Shown: positions 28,619 through 37,586, counted from the stretch's first letter. The stretch: DNA of 64,000 nucleotides from an uncultured Bacilli bacterium (GCA_934162125.1 CAKPHU010000003.1:1-64000); one strand, 5' to 3'. The notes: a model not told the origin generated them from the sequence alone. Numbers and translations are program-made.

Positions 28619-29225
28619 GATAGAGGAATATTTGGATTATTTGTTTCCTGATCCTAAGTGTGAACTTATTTATGAGTCTGATTATCAGTTGTTGATAGCA
28701 ATTGTTTTAAGTGCTCAATCTACGGATAAAAGGGTTAATTCTGTTACTCCTACTTTATTTAAAAAGTATTCGTCTCTTGAAGCATTAGGAAATGGCTCTC
28801 TTAACGATATTGAGTCTATTATTAGACCTGTTGGGTCTTATCATAAGAAAGCTTCTTATATTAAGGATATAGCACTTATTTTAAAGGAGAAATACAATGG
28901 AATTGTTCCTAGAGATAGAGATAAGTTAATAGAATTACCTGGAGTAGGTAGAAAGACAGCAAATGTTTTCTTGAGTGAGTTTTATGGGGAAAATCATATT
29001 GCGGTTGATACTCATGTAGAAAGAGTTTCTAAGAGACTTGGGCTGGCCAGAAAAAATGATAATGTATTAACTATTGAGAAGAAGTTAATGAAGAAGTTTA
29101 AGCAAGATGAATGGGGTAAGAGACATTTACAACTTGTTTTATTTGGAAGATATTATTGTAAGGCTATTAAACCTTCTTGTGATACTTGTATGATAAAAGA
29201 TTTATGCAAAAAGAAAACTAGATGA
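28611..29225 (+). CDS. nth: Endonuclease III (DNA glycosylase/AP lyase)
   Basis: Removes oxidised pyrimidines and cuts abasic sites. The helix-hairpin-helix ELPGVGRKTANVF holds the catalytic Lys, VDTHVERV holds the catalytic Asp, and CKAIKPSCDTCMIKDLC binds the 4Fe-4S cluster with Cys spacing 6-2-5. About 204 residues from ATG 28611, the last of three consecutive ATGs overlapping the dnaD stop. No strong ribosome-binding site is seen, so translation is probably coupled to dnaD. Confidence 0.96.
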   Translation: MNRIEEYLDYLFPDPKCELIYESDYQLLIAIVLSAQSTDKRVNSVTPTLFKKYSSLEALGNGSLNDIESIIRPVGSYHKKASYIKDIALILKEKYNGIVPRDRDKLIELPGVGRKTANVFLSEFYGENHIAVDTHVERVSKRLGLARKNDNVLTIEKKLMKKFKQDEWGKRHLQLVLFGRYYCKAIKPSCDTCMIKDLCKKKTR

Positions 29226-29245
29226 TTTACATCTAGTTTTTTTAT
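29214..29245. terminator. Bidirectional terminator between nth and ponA
   Basis: AACTAGATG-attta-CATCTAGTT with T after and A before. It closes both convergent units. Confidence 0.88.
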
Positions 29246-32169
29246 GGATTATTTGGATCCGGTTCTTCATCGGTATCCATTGTTAATTCTACGGTAGTAG
29301 ATAATTTATATTCTTTGTCATATTCAATTGTACAAGTGAATGTTATTTTACCAGCTTCTGTTATCTTAGTAGGTGTACATGAAACAATAGTTACAGAAAC
29401 AGGTGTTCCTTTTTCAGTTACAGTGAAATCATTTAGTGATACTGTTAAACCATCTTTTGGAATCTTTGTTGCACCATTATAAACTAATTTTAGGTCTTCA
29501 GCTTTAATTTCTCTTAGAGTAAATGTTGCTGGAGTACTTTGAATATCATTTTTATAAGTGTAGGTTGCGACTACTTTATAAGTTTGATATGGAGTCTTTG
29601 GCGTGTAAGTATAACTTGTTTTTTCAGTTGAGCCAACATGTGTATCACCAGCATAGACATCGTATTTGATATTTCCATATTGTTCAGTAGCACCAGCGGC
29701 TGGACTTACTGCTCCCCAACTTAGAGAAACACGTTTAGTTGTTTGATTGTATGTAACAGTGAAGTTAGTTGGTGAAGCTAAATTTTGTGAAATATAACAT
29801 TCTGTTGGTTCATAACCTTTTTTGAAATATTCATAAGTAATATTTGGTTCATTTCCAGTACAAGCTTTACGTGGTTCAGCATTAACGTTTTGGTCATTTA
29901 CGACTGCTACTTGAACAACACTTGATGGTTGAGCAAAGCTTGCTCTATCAGATTCCATAGCGCCAGCATTTACTAAAGCTCTAAAGATGTAGTCTTTTTG
30001 GATAGATGCTGGAACGTTATGTAAGACGTAAGTACTATCAATAAAGTCATATCCATACCATAGAGCAACAACTGTTTTTGTTGAATATCCAACTACCCAT
30101 GAATCACGGATAGCATCCCATGGTAGTCCTCTACTTGTCATTGTAGCTTCGTCATAGTTTGTAGTACCTGTTTTACAAGCAACATTTCGAGGAGTTCCAC
30201 CATTTAAGGCAACGTCTTGTAGAACACTAGAAATCATATATGCTGTGGCATCTGACATTACTTGTCTATGTACTTCTTCATGTACTACTTCTTGATTAGT
30301 ATTCTTATAGATAAATTTACTTACAGAATATGGTTCATTATAATATCCACCATTTGAGAAAGCAGCATAAGCAGCACTCATTTGAAGTGGGTTAGTACCA
30401 GTGAAGGCTCCAATTGAATGGGCTTCATGGACTTTACCATTTTCAATTTCTGGTTTTAATCCAAGATTAGTTACAAATTCTACTATTTTTTCATTTCCAG
30501 CTTCACGAGTTACTTCTTGGAAAGCTTTTAAAGCTGGAATATTACGTGATGTTGCAAGTGCTCTACGAAGAGTTATAACTCCAAAGTAGTTTCCATCCCA
30601 GTTCTTTATTGAACGTCCTGTTGAATAAGTATGTGGGGCATCATCAAATAATTTATAAGTTGACCAGTTTAGATATTCAATACCTGGACCATAATCGAAT
30701 AATGGTTTTGCGGTAGAACCTGGTTGTCTTTTTATATCTGTTGCATAATTAAGTTGGTTAATTCTGGAAGCACTACGACCACGAATATTACGACCATTTC
30801 CAATAGCTAGGATTTTACCTGTTGTGGAATCTAGAACAGATACACCAGCTTGAACTTGATCATCAATCCAGCCATATACTTCACCATTCATAACAGCGTT
30901 AACAGCATTTTGTTTTGTTCGATCTAGGTTAGTATAAACTGTTAAAGAAGTAGTATAAGGATTAACTCCATATTTTTTATCTAGTTCGGCAACAACTGTA
31001 TCAATGTAACCATGATATGGATTAACATTACTACTTTCAATTGTTGCGGTTAGGGAATCAACTGGAATACTGTTTGCGATGTTGTATTCTTCTTCTGTTA
31101 TATAACCATGTCTTTTCATAAGACTTAATACTGTAGTACGTCTAGCAGTGGCATTTTTTGGATTAACTGTTGGACGATAATAGTTAGGAGATTTAAACAT
31201 TCCAGCAAGGATAGCAGCTTCACTTAAGTTTAATTCACTAACTGTTTTACCAAAATATTCTTGGGAAGCTTCTTGTACTCCATAAATGTTTCCACCTAAG
31301 TAGTGGTTGTTAACGTAGTACTCTATTATTTGCTCTTTAGTGTAATTCTTTTCCATTTTAAAAATTGCTAAGTAAATATCCTCAAATTTACGAATGACAC
31401 CTTCAGTACCTTGTGTTTTAGTAGCATTAGCATCGGTTAACTGATTCTTAACAACTTGCATTGTTAAAGTTGAAGCACCACCAGCATTGCCACCAACATG
31501 GAATAGTTTTTGAGCAACTTGTCCAATAGAAGCTTTTAAGAAACGAGGAGCATCAAAACCATTATGTTGATAGAATCTGGAATCCTCAGTAGCGATGATA
31601 GCATCAATTAAAACTTGTGGTAGTTCATCGTAAGTTACCTTTTCACGCATTTCAGCACCAAGTTTTGCATATTCCTCATTATTAATATCTAAGAATGAAG
31701 AATTTTCTGGTTTATCTAGTTTGTCAGTTACAAATAGAGGATCAGCTTCCTTCTTAACGTATAGTAAGAATGCTGAAAAACCGCTTAGTCCAACAATACC
31801 TAGAATTAAAATAATTATAATAAATGCTTTTAGAACTTTACGAGCTTTTTTACCAGAACTTTTCTTTAATAAGAAAGATACTCCTAATATGATAGCAAGT
31901 CCTAATAGATCAACTAAAGCAATAGTTAGTCCATAAATAAAATAGAAAATAATGACAGTTAATAGAAGAAAACCTAGACAAATCATTCTAGTTTGTTTAT
32001 CTTCTTTTGTTAGTTTTTTCTCAACTCTACTTTTTACTACCATACTACGATTATTTTTACTATTAGTAACTTTCTTTTCTGGTATTTTTTTCTTTATATG
32101 ATTAGTTTTACTATTATTTTTTACTTTGTTTGTTCCAATGGGTTTCTTTATTTTTTGCTTTTTATCCAT
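29242..32169 (-). CDS. ponA: Class A penicillin-binding protein 1A
   Basis: Bifunctional cell-wall synthase. A long basic cytoplasmic N-terminus (about 60 residues) is followed by three hydrophobic helices instead of the usual one (about 62-78, 80-100, 112-136). The GT51 domain has EDSRFYQHNGFD, GGASTLTMQVVKN and KFEDIYLAIFKMEK. The transpeptidase has the active-site QPGSTAKP, SRN in ATSRNIPA, and CKTGTT. A C-terminal fibronectin-III-like module (about 800-890) and a further Ig-like part lie outside. 975 residues. Second gene after recU (0-base gap), the Bacillus recU-ponA pair. Confidence 0.97.
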   Translation of the reverse strand: MDKKQKIKKPIGTNKVKNNSKTNHIKKKIPEKKVTNSKNNRSMVVKSRVEKKLTKEDKQTRMICLGFLLLTVIIFYFIYGLTIALVDLLGLAIILGVSFLLKKSSGKKARKVLKAFIIIILILGIVGLSGFSAFLLYVKKEADPLFVTDKLDKPENSSFLDINNEEYAKLGAEMREKVTYDELPQVLIDAIIATEDSRFYQHNGFDAPRFLKASIGQVAQKLFHVGGNAGGASTLTMQVVKNQLTDANATKTQGTEGVIRKFEDIYLAIFKMEKNYTKEQIIEYYVNNHYLGGNIYGVQEASQEYFGKTVSELNLSEAAILAGMFKSPNYYRPTVNPKNATARRTTVLSLMKRHGYITEEEYNIANSIPVDSLTATIESSNVNPYHGYIDTVVAELDKKYGVNPYTTSLTVYTNLDRTKQNAVNAVMNGEVYGWIDDQVQAGVSVLDSTTGKILAIGNGRNIRGRSASRINQLNYATDIKRQPGSTAKPLFDYGPGIEYLNWSTYKLFDDAPHTYSTGRSIKNWDGNYFGVITLRRALATSRNIPALKAFQEVTREAGNEKIVEFVTNLGLKPEIENGKVHEAHSIGAFTGTNPLQMSAAYAAFSNGGYYNEPYSVSKFIYKNTNQEVVHEEVHRQVMSDATAYMISSVLQDVALNGGTPRNVACKTGTTNYDEATMTSRGLPWDAIRDSWVVGYSTKTVVALWYGYDFIDSTYVLHNVPASIQKDYIFRALVNAGAMESDRASFAQPSSVVQVAVVNDQNVNAEPRKACTGNEPNITYEYFKKGYEPTECYISQNLASPTNFTVTYNQTTKRVSLSWGAVSPAAGATEQYGNIKYDVYAGDTHVGSTEKTSYTYTPKTPYQTYKVVATYTYKNDIQSTPATFTLREIKAEDLKLVYNGATKIPKDGLTVSLNDFTVTEKGTPVSVTIVSCTPTKITEAGKITFTCTIEYDKEYKLSTTVELTMDTDEEPDPNNP

Positions 32170-32742
32170 TTAAATACCTCCAGTAATTTGGTCTATTATT
32201 TTTAAATAATCTATTCGTGGATTGAAACTATCTTTTATTAGGATAGCTTTTTCGTGGAAAAAACTAAGAGGTAGTGATTTTCTTTCTTCATTGTTTAAAA
32301 ATTCGACTAACTCTTTAATTCCTAAATAATAAGTTTCATTTAATTCAGTAAATCTTATTATTAGAAAAGCTATTCCACCGTGTCTAGCTATGTTTTTTAA
32401 ATGTTCTATTTGGTGTGGATGAATATTATTTAAAGTAAAAGAAGTCTTACTTTTAGTTTCTTTTGCTTCAAAGTCGATATATTTACCTTTATAAATACCA
32501 TTGTAATCAGTTGTTGATGGTACTGTGAAAAAAGCTTCTTTGATAACAGCTTTATCACGTGATGGATAGTCAACTTTTGTTATTTTTATAGGAGTTGGCT
32601 TCTTATATATATAAGCTTTATCTATATCTCTATAATATTCATTCGAGAAATTTAATTCACTTTCTAAAGTCATTCCTCTATTACTATGTGAAGTTTTTAA
32701 AATTTCTGTATGAGGCTTTTTAATGCCGTTAGGGTAGTTCAT
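32170..32742 (-). CDS. recU: Holliday junction resolvase RecU
   Basis: Cuts four-way junctions in recombination and helps chromosome segregation. MNYPNGIKKP and SHSNRGMTLESELNFSNEYY are typical N-terminal motifs; the nuclease core includes TDYNGIYKGKYIDFEAKET, with metal-binding acids, then QIEHLKNIARHGGIAFLIIRF. 190 residues from ATG 32742, after AGGTGAT; an in-frame ATG 15 bases upstream precedes that site and is rejected. First gene of the recU-ponA operon. Confidence 0.95.
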   Translation of the reverse strand: MNYPNGIKKPHTEILKTSHSNRGMTLESELNFSNEYYRDIDKAYIYKKPTPIKITKVDYPSRDKAVIKEAFFTVPSTTDYNGIYKGKYIDFEAKETKSKTSFTLNNIHPHQIEHLKNIARHGGIAFLIIRFTELNETYYLGIKELVEFLNNEERKSLPLSFFHEKAILIKDSFNPRIDYLKIIDQITGGI

Positions 32743-32878
32743 CTCATCACCTATCATACATTATACTATATTTATTAAAATTTTTCTATATTTTGTTCTT
32801 TAAATAGCTAATTTTAGCTAGTATTGTCGAATTTATGATTTATAAAAAAATATGTATTATTATTAGTTTGGTGATATA

Positions 32879-33001
32879 ATGAATAACTTGGAGGTTATTA
32901 GAATTTTAAATATGATGATTGATAAGACTAGAACAATCAAATTAGAGATAAAAATATCTTATATTGAGAGGAGCTTAACAATTGACAAAAATAGTCATTA
33001 A
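32879..33001 (+). CDS. Possible 40-aa small ORF upstream of gpsB
   Basis: ATG 32879 follows GGTGAT with the spacing used by many genes here and opens a 40-codon frame (MNNLEVIRILNMMIDKTRTI at its start) ending at TAA 32999-33001. It has no recognised family. Its end overlaps the gpsB -35 box. The 278-base gap between recU and gpsB holds nothing else I can identify. It may be a relic or a chance frame. Confidence 0.3.
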   Translation: MNNLEVIRILNMMIDKTRTIKLEIKISYIERSLTIDKNSH

Positions 33002-33010
33002 TGACATAAT
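32982..33010 (+). promoter_or_regulatory. gpsB promoter
   Basis: TTGACA (32982-32987), 17 bases, CATAAT (33005-33010). It probably also drives rnpB, which begins right after gpsB. Confidence 0.65.
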
Positions 33011-33035
33011 ATTACTGTAAGGGATTGGTGATAAA

Positions 33036-33383
33036 ATGTATCAAAATAAGATTGCTCTTATGCCTGAAGATATTTTAAAGAAAGAATTTAAAATAGATAC
33101 TCGTGGGTATAGATTAAAAGAAGTTGATCAATTTTTAGATATAATTATACGTGATTATGAACAGTTCTTAAGTATCATTAATGATATGGAAAAAGAGAAA
33201 GCTGATTTACTTGCTGAAATTGTTAATTTGAAACAGGAACTTAGAAATTCACAATTAACGGCTGAAGTTGCTAAGAATAATGATAATACTGATTCTGTTA
33301 ATAATATTGATATTTTACGTAGATTGTCTCAATTAGAAAAAGTAGTTTATGAGATGAAATCTAAAGAAGAAGAAAACAATTAA
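33036..33383 (+). CDS. gpsB: Cell division regulator GpsB
   Basis: A DivIVA-like hexamer that shuttles PBP1 between the side wall and septum. The N-terminal DivIVA domain has ILKKEFKIDTRGYRLKEVDQFLDIIIRDYE; a coiled coil and flexible linker lead to a C-terminal helix LRRLSQLEKVVYEM. 115 residues. TTGGTGAT precedes ATG. The stop codon lies 1 base before the first paired base of RNase P RNA. Confidence 0.93.
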   Translation: MYQNKIALMPEDILKKEFKIDTRGYRLKEVDQFLDIIIRDYEQFLSIINDMEKEKADLLAEIVNLKQELRNSQLTAEVAKNNDNTDSVNNIDILRRLSQLEKVVYEMKSKEEENN

Positions 33384-33384
33384 T

Positions 33385-33731
33385 ATATAGATAAACGCTG
33401 GGATTTTTAAGATCCTTGAGGAAAGTCCATGCTCGCACAATCTGAGATGATTGTAGTGTTCATGCCTAGGAAAAAAATAACCTAGGGTAGCAATTGCTAA
33501 CGGCGATATCTAATCCTAAGTCTTTGATATGGATTGGATTCGTAAAGTGCCACAGTGACGATGCTTTTGGAAACAAAAGAATGAAACGCGGTAAACCCCA
33601 TGAGCGAGAAACCCAAAATATGGTAGGGGAGTCCTGATGAAAGAATTGAATGGAGTCAGGGACCAACTTAGTTGGTAGATAAATGTTTATCGCCTAAGAA
33701 ATTAGGAACGGAACATGGCTTATTTATATTT
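33385..33731 (+). ncRNA. rnpB: RNase P RNA, Bacillus type (class B)
   Basis: The catalytic RNA that trims tRNA 5' ends. Conserved blocks: GAGGAAAGTCCATGCTCGCAC near 33418 and the 3' conserved segment GGTAAACCCCATGAGCGAGAAACCC near 33590. AACGGAACATGGCTTA lies near 33706. P1 is formed by ATATAGATAA (33385-33394) with TTATTTATAT (33720-33729), which sets both ends. Placement after gpsB matches B. subtilis. No separate promoter or terminator is obvious, so it may be processed from a gpsB transcript. Confidence 0.96.
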
Positions 33732-33755
33732 ATTGTTAATTTGTGAGGTGTTATT

Positions 33756-34247
33756 TTGAAAGAATTAGGTGAGTACTTAAGACGAACTAGAATTAAAAAT
33801 GGTGTTAGTACAACAGAAGCTGCTGAAGACTTAGAACTTTCTACATCTCAACTTGATAATATAGAGAGTGGTAATGTAAAGGCTTTTAAAGATGTTTATG
33901 ATTTAAAAGAATATATTAAACAATATGCTAAATATTTAGGACTTGATCCTGATAAAGTAGTAGATGAGTTTAATGGATTTTTATTTGAACATACATCAAA
34001 GATATCGATAGAAGATATTAGGATGGCTGCTAGGAAGATGGATGAAAAAGATAATAAGAAAGTTCATTCTCCTTATACAATCATTAGAAAGAAAAAGATA
34101 GGTCCATGGCCTTTTATTAGTGCTTTCATTTGTTTAGTTTTATTAATTTTACTTATTTATTTGGTGCTTAGTATATTAAATAGAGCTCCTAAGAGAACAG
34201 ATGAGCTTGCTGGAGAAAGGGATGTTGTTTGTGAATTTACCTACTAA
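33756..34247 (+). CDS. RodZ/YmfM-like helix-turn-helix membrane protein
   Basis: An N-terminal Xre-type helix-turn-helix (LGEYLRRTRIKNGVSTTEAAEDLELS..LDNIESGN, about residues 4-40) leads to a linker, a basic stretch and a single membrane helix (about 117-141) with a short outside tail. This is the layout of RodZ, which links MreB to the wall machinery; here the outside domain is missing. TTG 33756 follows GAGGTG. Its placement before pgsA and recA matches ymfM. Its end overlaps pgsA. Confidence 0.85.
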   Translation: MKELGEYLRRTRIKNGVSTTEAAEDLELSTSQLDNIESGNVKAFKDVYDLKEYIKQYAKYLGLDPDKVVDEFNGFLFEHTSKISIEDIRMAARKMDEKDNKKVHSPYTIIRKKKIGPWPFISAFICLVLLILLIYLVLSILNRAPKRTDELAGERDVVCEFTY

Positions 34248-34836
34248 ACTTACTGTTTTAAGACTTATTTTGTCAGTTGTTTTAATTATTTTATTAGTTT
34301 TTCCATTCTATGCAATAGGAATACAATTCCCAGTTTATAATATATCTGGGATATCATCTCCTGTTCATTTAGAATATTTGATTGCTGGTGGTATATTTAT
34401 TATTGCTAGTTTTACAGATTTTCTTGATGGGAAGATTGCACGTAAATATAATTTAGTAACTGATACAGGAAAAATGTTAGATGCTATTGCTGATAAAGTA
34501 TTAGTTAATTCAGTTTTAATTATTTTAGCAGCAGCTGGATATATAAATGTTGTTATTCCAGTAATAATTGTTTTAAGAGATATTGTAGTTAATGCAATAA
34601 AGATGGAAGCTGCAGGAAAAGGAAAAGTTGTTGCAGCTATTGGATCTGGTAAACTAAAGACAGCAGCATTAATGACAGGTACTACTTTGGTATTTTTCTA
34701 TAATATGCCATTTGAGTTTTGGAATATTAATGTAGCAGATGTATTATTATATTTTGCTTGTGTTATGTCTTTGATTTCAGCATTCCAATATTATCATCAA
34801 AATAAAGAATTAATTTTTCCAAGTAAAAAAAATTAA
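34231..34836 (+). CDS. pgsA: CDP-diacylglycerol-glycerol-3-phosphate 3-phosphatidyltransferase
   Basis: Makes phosphatidylglycerol phosphate in the membrane, the first step to phosphatidylglycerol. The CDP-alcohol phosphotransferase motif is complete: DFLDGKIARKYNLVTDTGKMLDAIAD, with both Asp pairs. Several membrane helices are seen. The start is taken as GTG 34231 (VNLPTKLTVLRL, as in related PgsA), about 10 bases from AAAGGG; ATG 34222 is an alternative. It overlaps the rodZ-like gene by 17 bases. Confidence 0.92.
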   Translation: MNLPTKLTVLRLILSVVLIILLVFPFYAIGIQFPVYNISGISSPVHLEYLIAGGIFIIASFTDFLDGKIARKYNLVTDTGKMLDAIADKVLVNSVLIILAAAGYINVVIPVIIVLRDIVVNAIKMEAAGKGKVVAAIGSGKLKTAALMTGTTLVFFYNMPFEFWNINVADVLLYFACVMSLISAFQYYHQNKELIFPSKKN

Positions 34837-34856
34837 TTGAAGAAAATAGTTAGTTG

Positions 34857-34886
34857 AAAAATCCTTTTTTAATAGAGGATTTTTTA
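34857..34886 (+). terminator. Terminator after pgsA
   Basis: AAAAATCCT pairs with AGGATTTTT, followed by T residues. Confidence 0.85.
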
Positions 34887-34918
34887 TTTTTGCTAGAAAT
34901 TAGTTTTTGAAATGACGA

Positions 34919-34930
34919 AAACATTTGTTC
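34919..34930 (+). promoter_or_regulatory. Candidate LexA (SOS) box of recA
   Basis: AAAC-ATTT-GTTC matches the Firmicutes LexA core GAAC-N4-GTTC except for the first base, and lies just upstream of the recA -35. lexA is not in the window. Confidence 0.45.
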
Positions 34931-34939
34931 GAAAAACTC

Positions 34940-34968
34940 TTGCATTTTATTTTTTTTTATTATACAAT
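34940..34968 (+). promoter_or_regulatory. recA promoter
   Basis: TTGCAT (34940-34945), 17 bases of nearly pure T, TACAAT (34963-34968). The -35 is poor, as is common for regulated promoters. Confidence 0.5.
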
Positions 34969-34999
34969 GGGTTTGTAAGTTATTAATTTAGGAGGAAAT

Positions 35000-36049
35000 A
35001 TGAAAGCATTAAATCAAGGTGATAAAGATAAAGCATTAGAACAAGTAATGAATGATATAGAAAAACAATTTGGTAAGGGTTCTATAATGAAACTTGGTGA
35101 TACTACTCATTTAAAAGTTGATGTATGTTCAAGTGGATGCTTATCTTTGGATATTGCCTTAGGAGTTGGTGGTTATCCTAGAGGTAGAATTATTGAAATA
35201 TATGGTCCTGAATCTAGTGGTAAAACAACATTTGCATTACAAGCTATTGCTGAACATCAAAAAGCAGGAGGAAGAGCAGCATTTATTGATGCAGAGCATG
35301 CACTTGATCCTGTTTATGCAGAGAAGTTAGGTGTTGATATTGATGAACTTTTATTATCACAACCTGATACTGGTGAACAAGCTTTAGAGATTTGTGATGC
35401 ATTAGTTAGAAGTGAAGCAGTTAGTATTATTGTTATTGACTCAGTAGCTGCTTTAGTTCCACAAGCAGAAATTGATGGAGAAATGGGAGATTCACATGTT
35501 GGACTTCAAGCTAGACTTATGTCACAAGCTTTGAGAAAACTTTCTGGTACAATTAATAAGACTAATACAACATGTATATTTATTAATCAATTACGTGAAA
35601 AAGTTGGTGTAATGTTTGGTAATCCAGAAACTACTCCAGGTGGACGTGCTCTTAAGTTTTATGCTTCTGTTAGATTAGATATTCGTCGTAATGAACAATT
35701 AAAGATGGGGGACGGAATTGTTGGAAACAGAACTACAATAAAGGTTGTTAAAAATAAAGTTGCTCCACCATTTAAAACAGCAACTGTTGATATTATGTAT
35801 GGTGAGGGTGTTTCACGTGAAGGTGAAATTATTGATTTAGCAAGCGAAGCTGGTATTTTGGAAAAATCTGGGGCATGGTATTCTTATCAAGGTGAGAAAC
35901 TTGGCCAGGGTAAAGAAAATGTTAAGCTTCTATTAAAAGATAATCAGGAGTTAAAAGAGGAGCTTGAAGCTAAGGTTAGAGAGTTCTATGATATAGTTAT
36001 TGATAAAAAAGAAGCAGATAAACCAGCTAAAGAGAAGAAAGGAAAGTAA
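35000..36049 (+). CDS. recA: Recombinase RecA
   Basis: ATP-dependent strand exchange and SOS co-protease. Walker A GPESSGKTT (about residues 70-78), Walker B IIVIDSVAAL (about 144-153), the loop SHVGLQARLMSQALRKL, and NQLREKVGVMFGNPETTPGG. Its 349 residues are typical, with a Lys/Glu-rich tail. TTAGGAGG precedes ATG. recX lies elsewhere in this window (52473). cinA, which precedes recA in Bacillus, is absent here. Confidence 0.99.
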   Translation: MKALNQGDKDKALEQVMNDIEKQFGKGSIMKLGDTTHLKVDVCSSGCLSLDIALGVGGYPRGRIIEIYGPESSGKTTFALQAIAEHQKAGGRAAFIDAEHALDPVYAEKLGVDIDELLLSQPDTGEQALEICDALVRSEAVSIIVIDSVAALVPQAEIDGEMGDSHVGLQARLMSQALRKLSGTINKTNTTCIFINQLREKVGVMFGNPETTPGGRALKFYASVRLDIRRNEQLKMGDGIVGNRTTIKVVKNKVAPPFKTATVDIMYGEGVSREGEIIDLASEAGILEKSGAWYSYQGEKLGQGKENVKLLLKDNQELKEELEAKVREFYDIVIDKKEADKPAKEKKGK

Positions 36050-36063
36050 TTTCCTTTTTTTTA
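36038..36063 (+). terminator. recA terminator
   Basis: AAAGGAAA-gtaa-TTTCCTTT followed by T. The left arm is the end of the recA coding sequence. Confidence 0.85.
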
Positions 36064-36076
36064 TTTCTTCATATAT

Positions 36077-36082
36077 TATAAT
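36077..36082 (+). promoter_or_regulatory. -10 box almost touching the murE start
   Basis: TATAAT at 36077-36082 is followed at once by GGTGAT and GTG 36092. If used, transcription would begin about 3 bases before the start codon, giving a nearly leaderless mRNA. Confidence 0.4.
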
Positions 36083-36091
36083 GGTGATATT

Positions 36092-37489
36092 GTGAAGAAG
36101 TTAAATGAGTTATTACCTTGTAATTATGATATTGAAATTAAGGGAATTGCTGATGATTCTAGAGATGTTAAAAAAGGATATCTTTTTGTAGCGACGAAGG
36201 GATTTAATGTTGATCATGCTAACTATATTGATGAAGCAATTAGTAGAGGGGCTGTTGCTGTTGTTTCTGCGATGGATAAAGAATTAACTGTACCATTAGT
36301 AGTTGTGGATAATGTTAATGATGTATATAGAGAGTTATGTCGGAAGTTCTTTGATGTGGATTATGACAAACTTAGTTTGATTGGTATTACAGGAACTGAT
36401 GGTAAGACAACAACCGCTTCTATTGTTAGAGAACTTTTAAATGATTTAATTCCTACAGCTTATTTAGGCACTAATGGTTTAGAAGTGTTGGATGAGATTT
36501 ATACGACAAATAATACGACTCCAGGTGGTTTTGAATTAGCAAAGTGTTTTAGTGAAATTGAAAAAAGAGATGTTTCTTCTTTAGTAATGGAAGTGAGTAG
36601 TGAAGCACTTCTCCATAAAAGGGTTGTGGATTTAACATATGATATTGTTGCGATAACAAATATTACAGAAGATCACTTAAATATTCATGGCAGTATAGAA
36701 AACTATATAAAGTGTAAATTAGACATTTTGAATTATGTAAAGAAGGATGGAGTAGTAATTGTAAATGGTGATGATTTTAATTCTCAAAAAGTTAGTGGTA
36801 ATAATGTTTATAAGTTTGGATTTAGTAAAAATAACGATTATATAATTGAAGATGTTTCTTTTCTTTCTACGACAACGTTTAAAATTAGAAATAATGATAA
36901 AGTCTATGCCATTACTAGTCCTTTAAAAGGTCTTTACAATGTTTACAATGTGGCTTTGGCTTTCATAATTTGTCTAAAAAAAGGAGTGGGTACGGATAAA
37001 TTAATTGAAAGAATTAGACATTTGAATTGTGTAAAGGGCAGAGGAGAAGAATTGGATTTTGGACAGGACTTTACAATTGTTCTTGACTATGCTCATACTT
37101 ATAATGCGATTAAAAATATTTTGGATGTTTATCGTCCTTTATATAAGAAAATGATTGTAGTTACAGGTGCGGCAGGTGGTAGAGAAAAAGAGAAAAGAGC
37201 AAAGATAGGTGCGTTAGTATTAGATGTTTGTGATATAGCTATTTTTACGATGGATGATCCAAGATATGAAGATGTAGGAGAAATAATAGATGATTTATTG
37301 AGTTCTACAAGTGGAATAAACTATTTAAGAATTAATGATCGAGTTCTAGCTATAAAAAAAGCTTTTTGTCTAGCTGATAAGGATACAGTGGTGTTAATTT
37401 TAGGAAAGGGTAGAGATAATTATATGGCAATTGAGGATAAAAAGATTAAATATTCAGATTATGAGGTTATTAGAGACTATTTTATTTAA
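36092..37489 (+). CDS. murE: UDP-N-acetylmuramyl-tripeptide synthetase MurE
   Basis: Adds the third amino acid to the peptidoglycan stem peptide. N-terminal UDP-MurNAc-binding part with IADDSRDVKKGYLFVA, ATP-binding GITGTDGKTTTA (about residues 109-120), the TNNTTPGGFELA substrate segment, and the specificity region FTMDDPRYED in place of DNPR. DDPR is reported in a lysine-adding MurE (Thermotoga), so L-Lys is possible, though the Arg kept from DAP enzymes leaves doubt. GTG start after GGTGAT. Its place between recA and rny is unusual. Confidence 0.93.
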   Translation: MKKLNELLPCNYDIEIKGIADDSRDVKKGYLFVATKGFNVDHANYIDEAISRGAVAVVSAMDKELTVPLVVVDNVNDVYRELCRKFFDVDYDKLSLIGITGTDGKTTTASIVRELLNDLIPTAYLGTNGLEVLDEIYTTNNTTPGGFELAKCFSEIEKRDVSSLVMEVSSEALLHKRVVDLTYDIVAITNITEDHLNIHGSIENYIKCKLDILNYVKKDGVVIVNGDDFNSQKVSGNNVYKFGFSKNNDYIIEDVSFLSTTTFKIRNNDKVYAITSPLKGLYNVYNVALAFIICLKKGVGTDKLIERIRHLNCVKGRGEELDFGQDFTIVLDYAHTYNAIKNILDVYRPLYKKMIVVTGAAGGREKEKRAKIGALVLDVCDIAIFTMDDPRYEDVGEIIDDLLSSTSGINYLRINDRVLAIKKAFCLADKDTVVLILGKGRDNYMAIEDKKIKYSDYEVIRDYFI

Positions 37490-37509
37490 GAGTAGTCTTT
37501 TTCTTTTTC

Positions 37510-37538
37510 TTGACAAGGTCTTAAAATAAATCTACAAT
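37510..37538 (+). promoter_or_regulatory. rny promoter
   Basis: TTGACA (37510-37515), 17 bases, TACAAT (37533-37538), about 40 bases before the GGAGG of rny. Confidence 0.65.
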
Positions 37539-37586
37539 ATAATTAGATTATGATTATGATTTATGGTCTAGATATGGAGGAGTGTT

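Noticed and set aside
37510..37543. TTGACA paired with the TATAAT at 37538-37543 as the rny promoter
   Set aside because: The spacer would be 22 bases; TACAAT at 37533-37538 gives 17 bases and is preferred.
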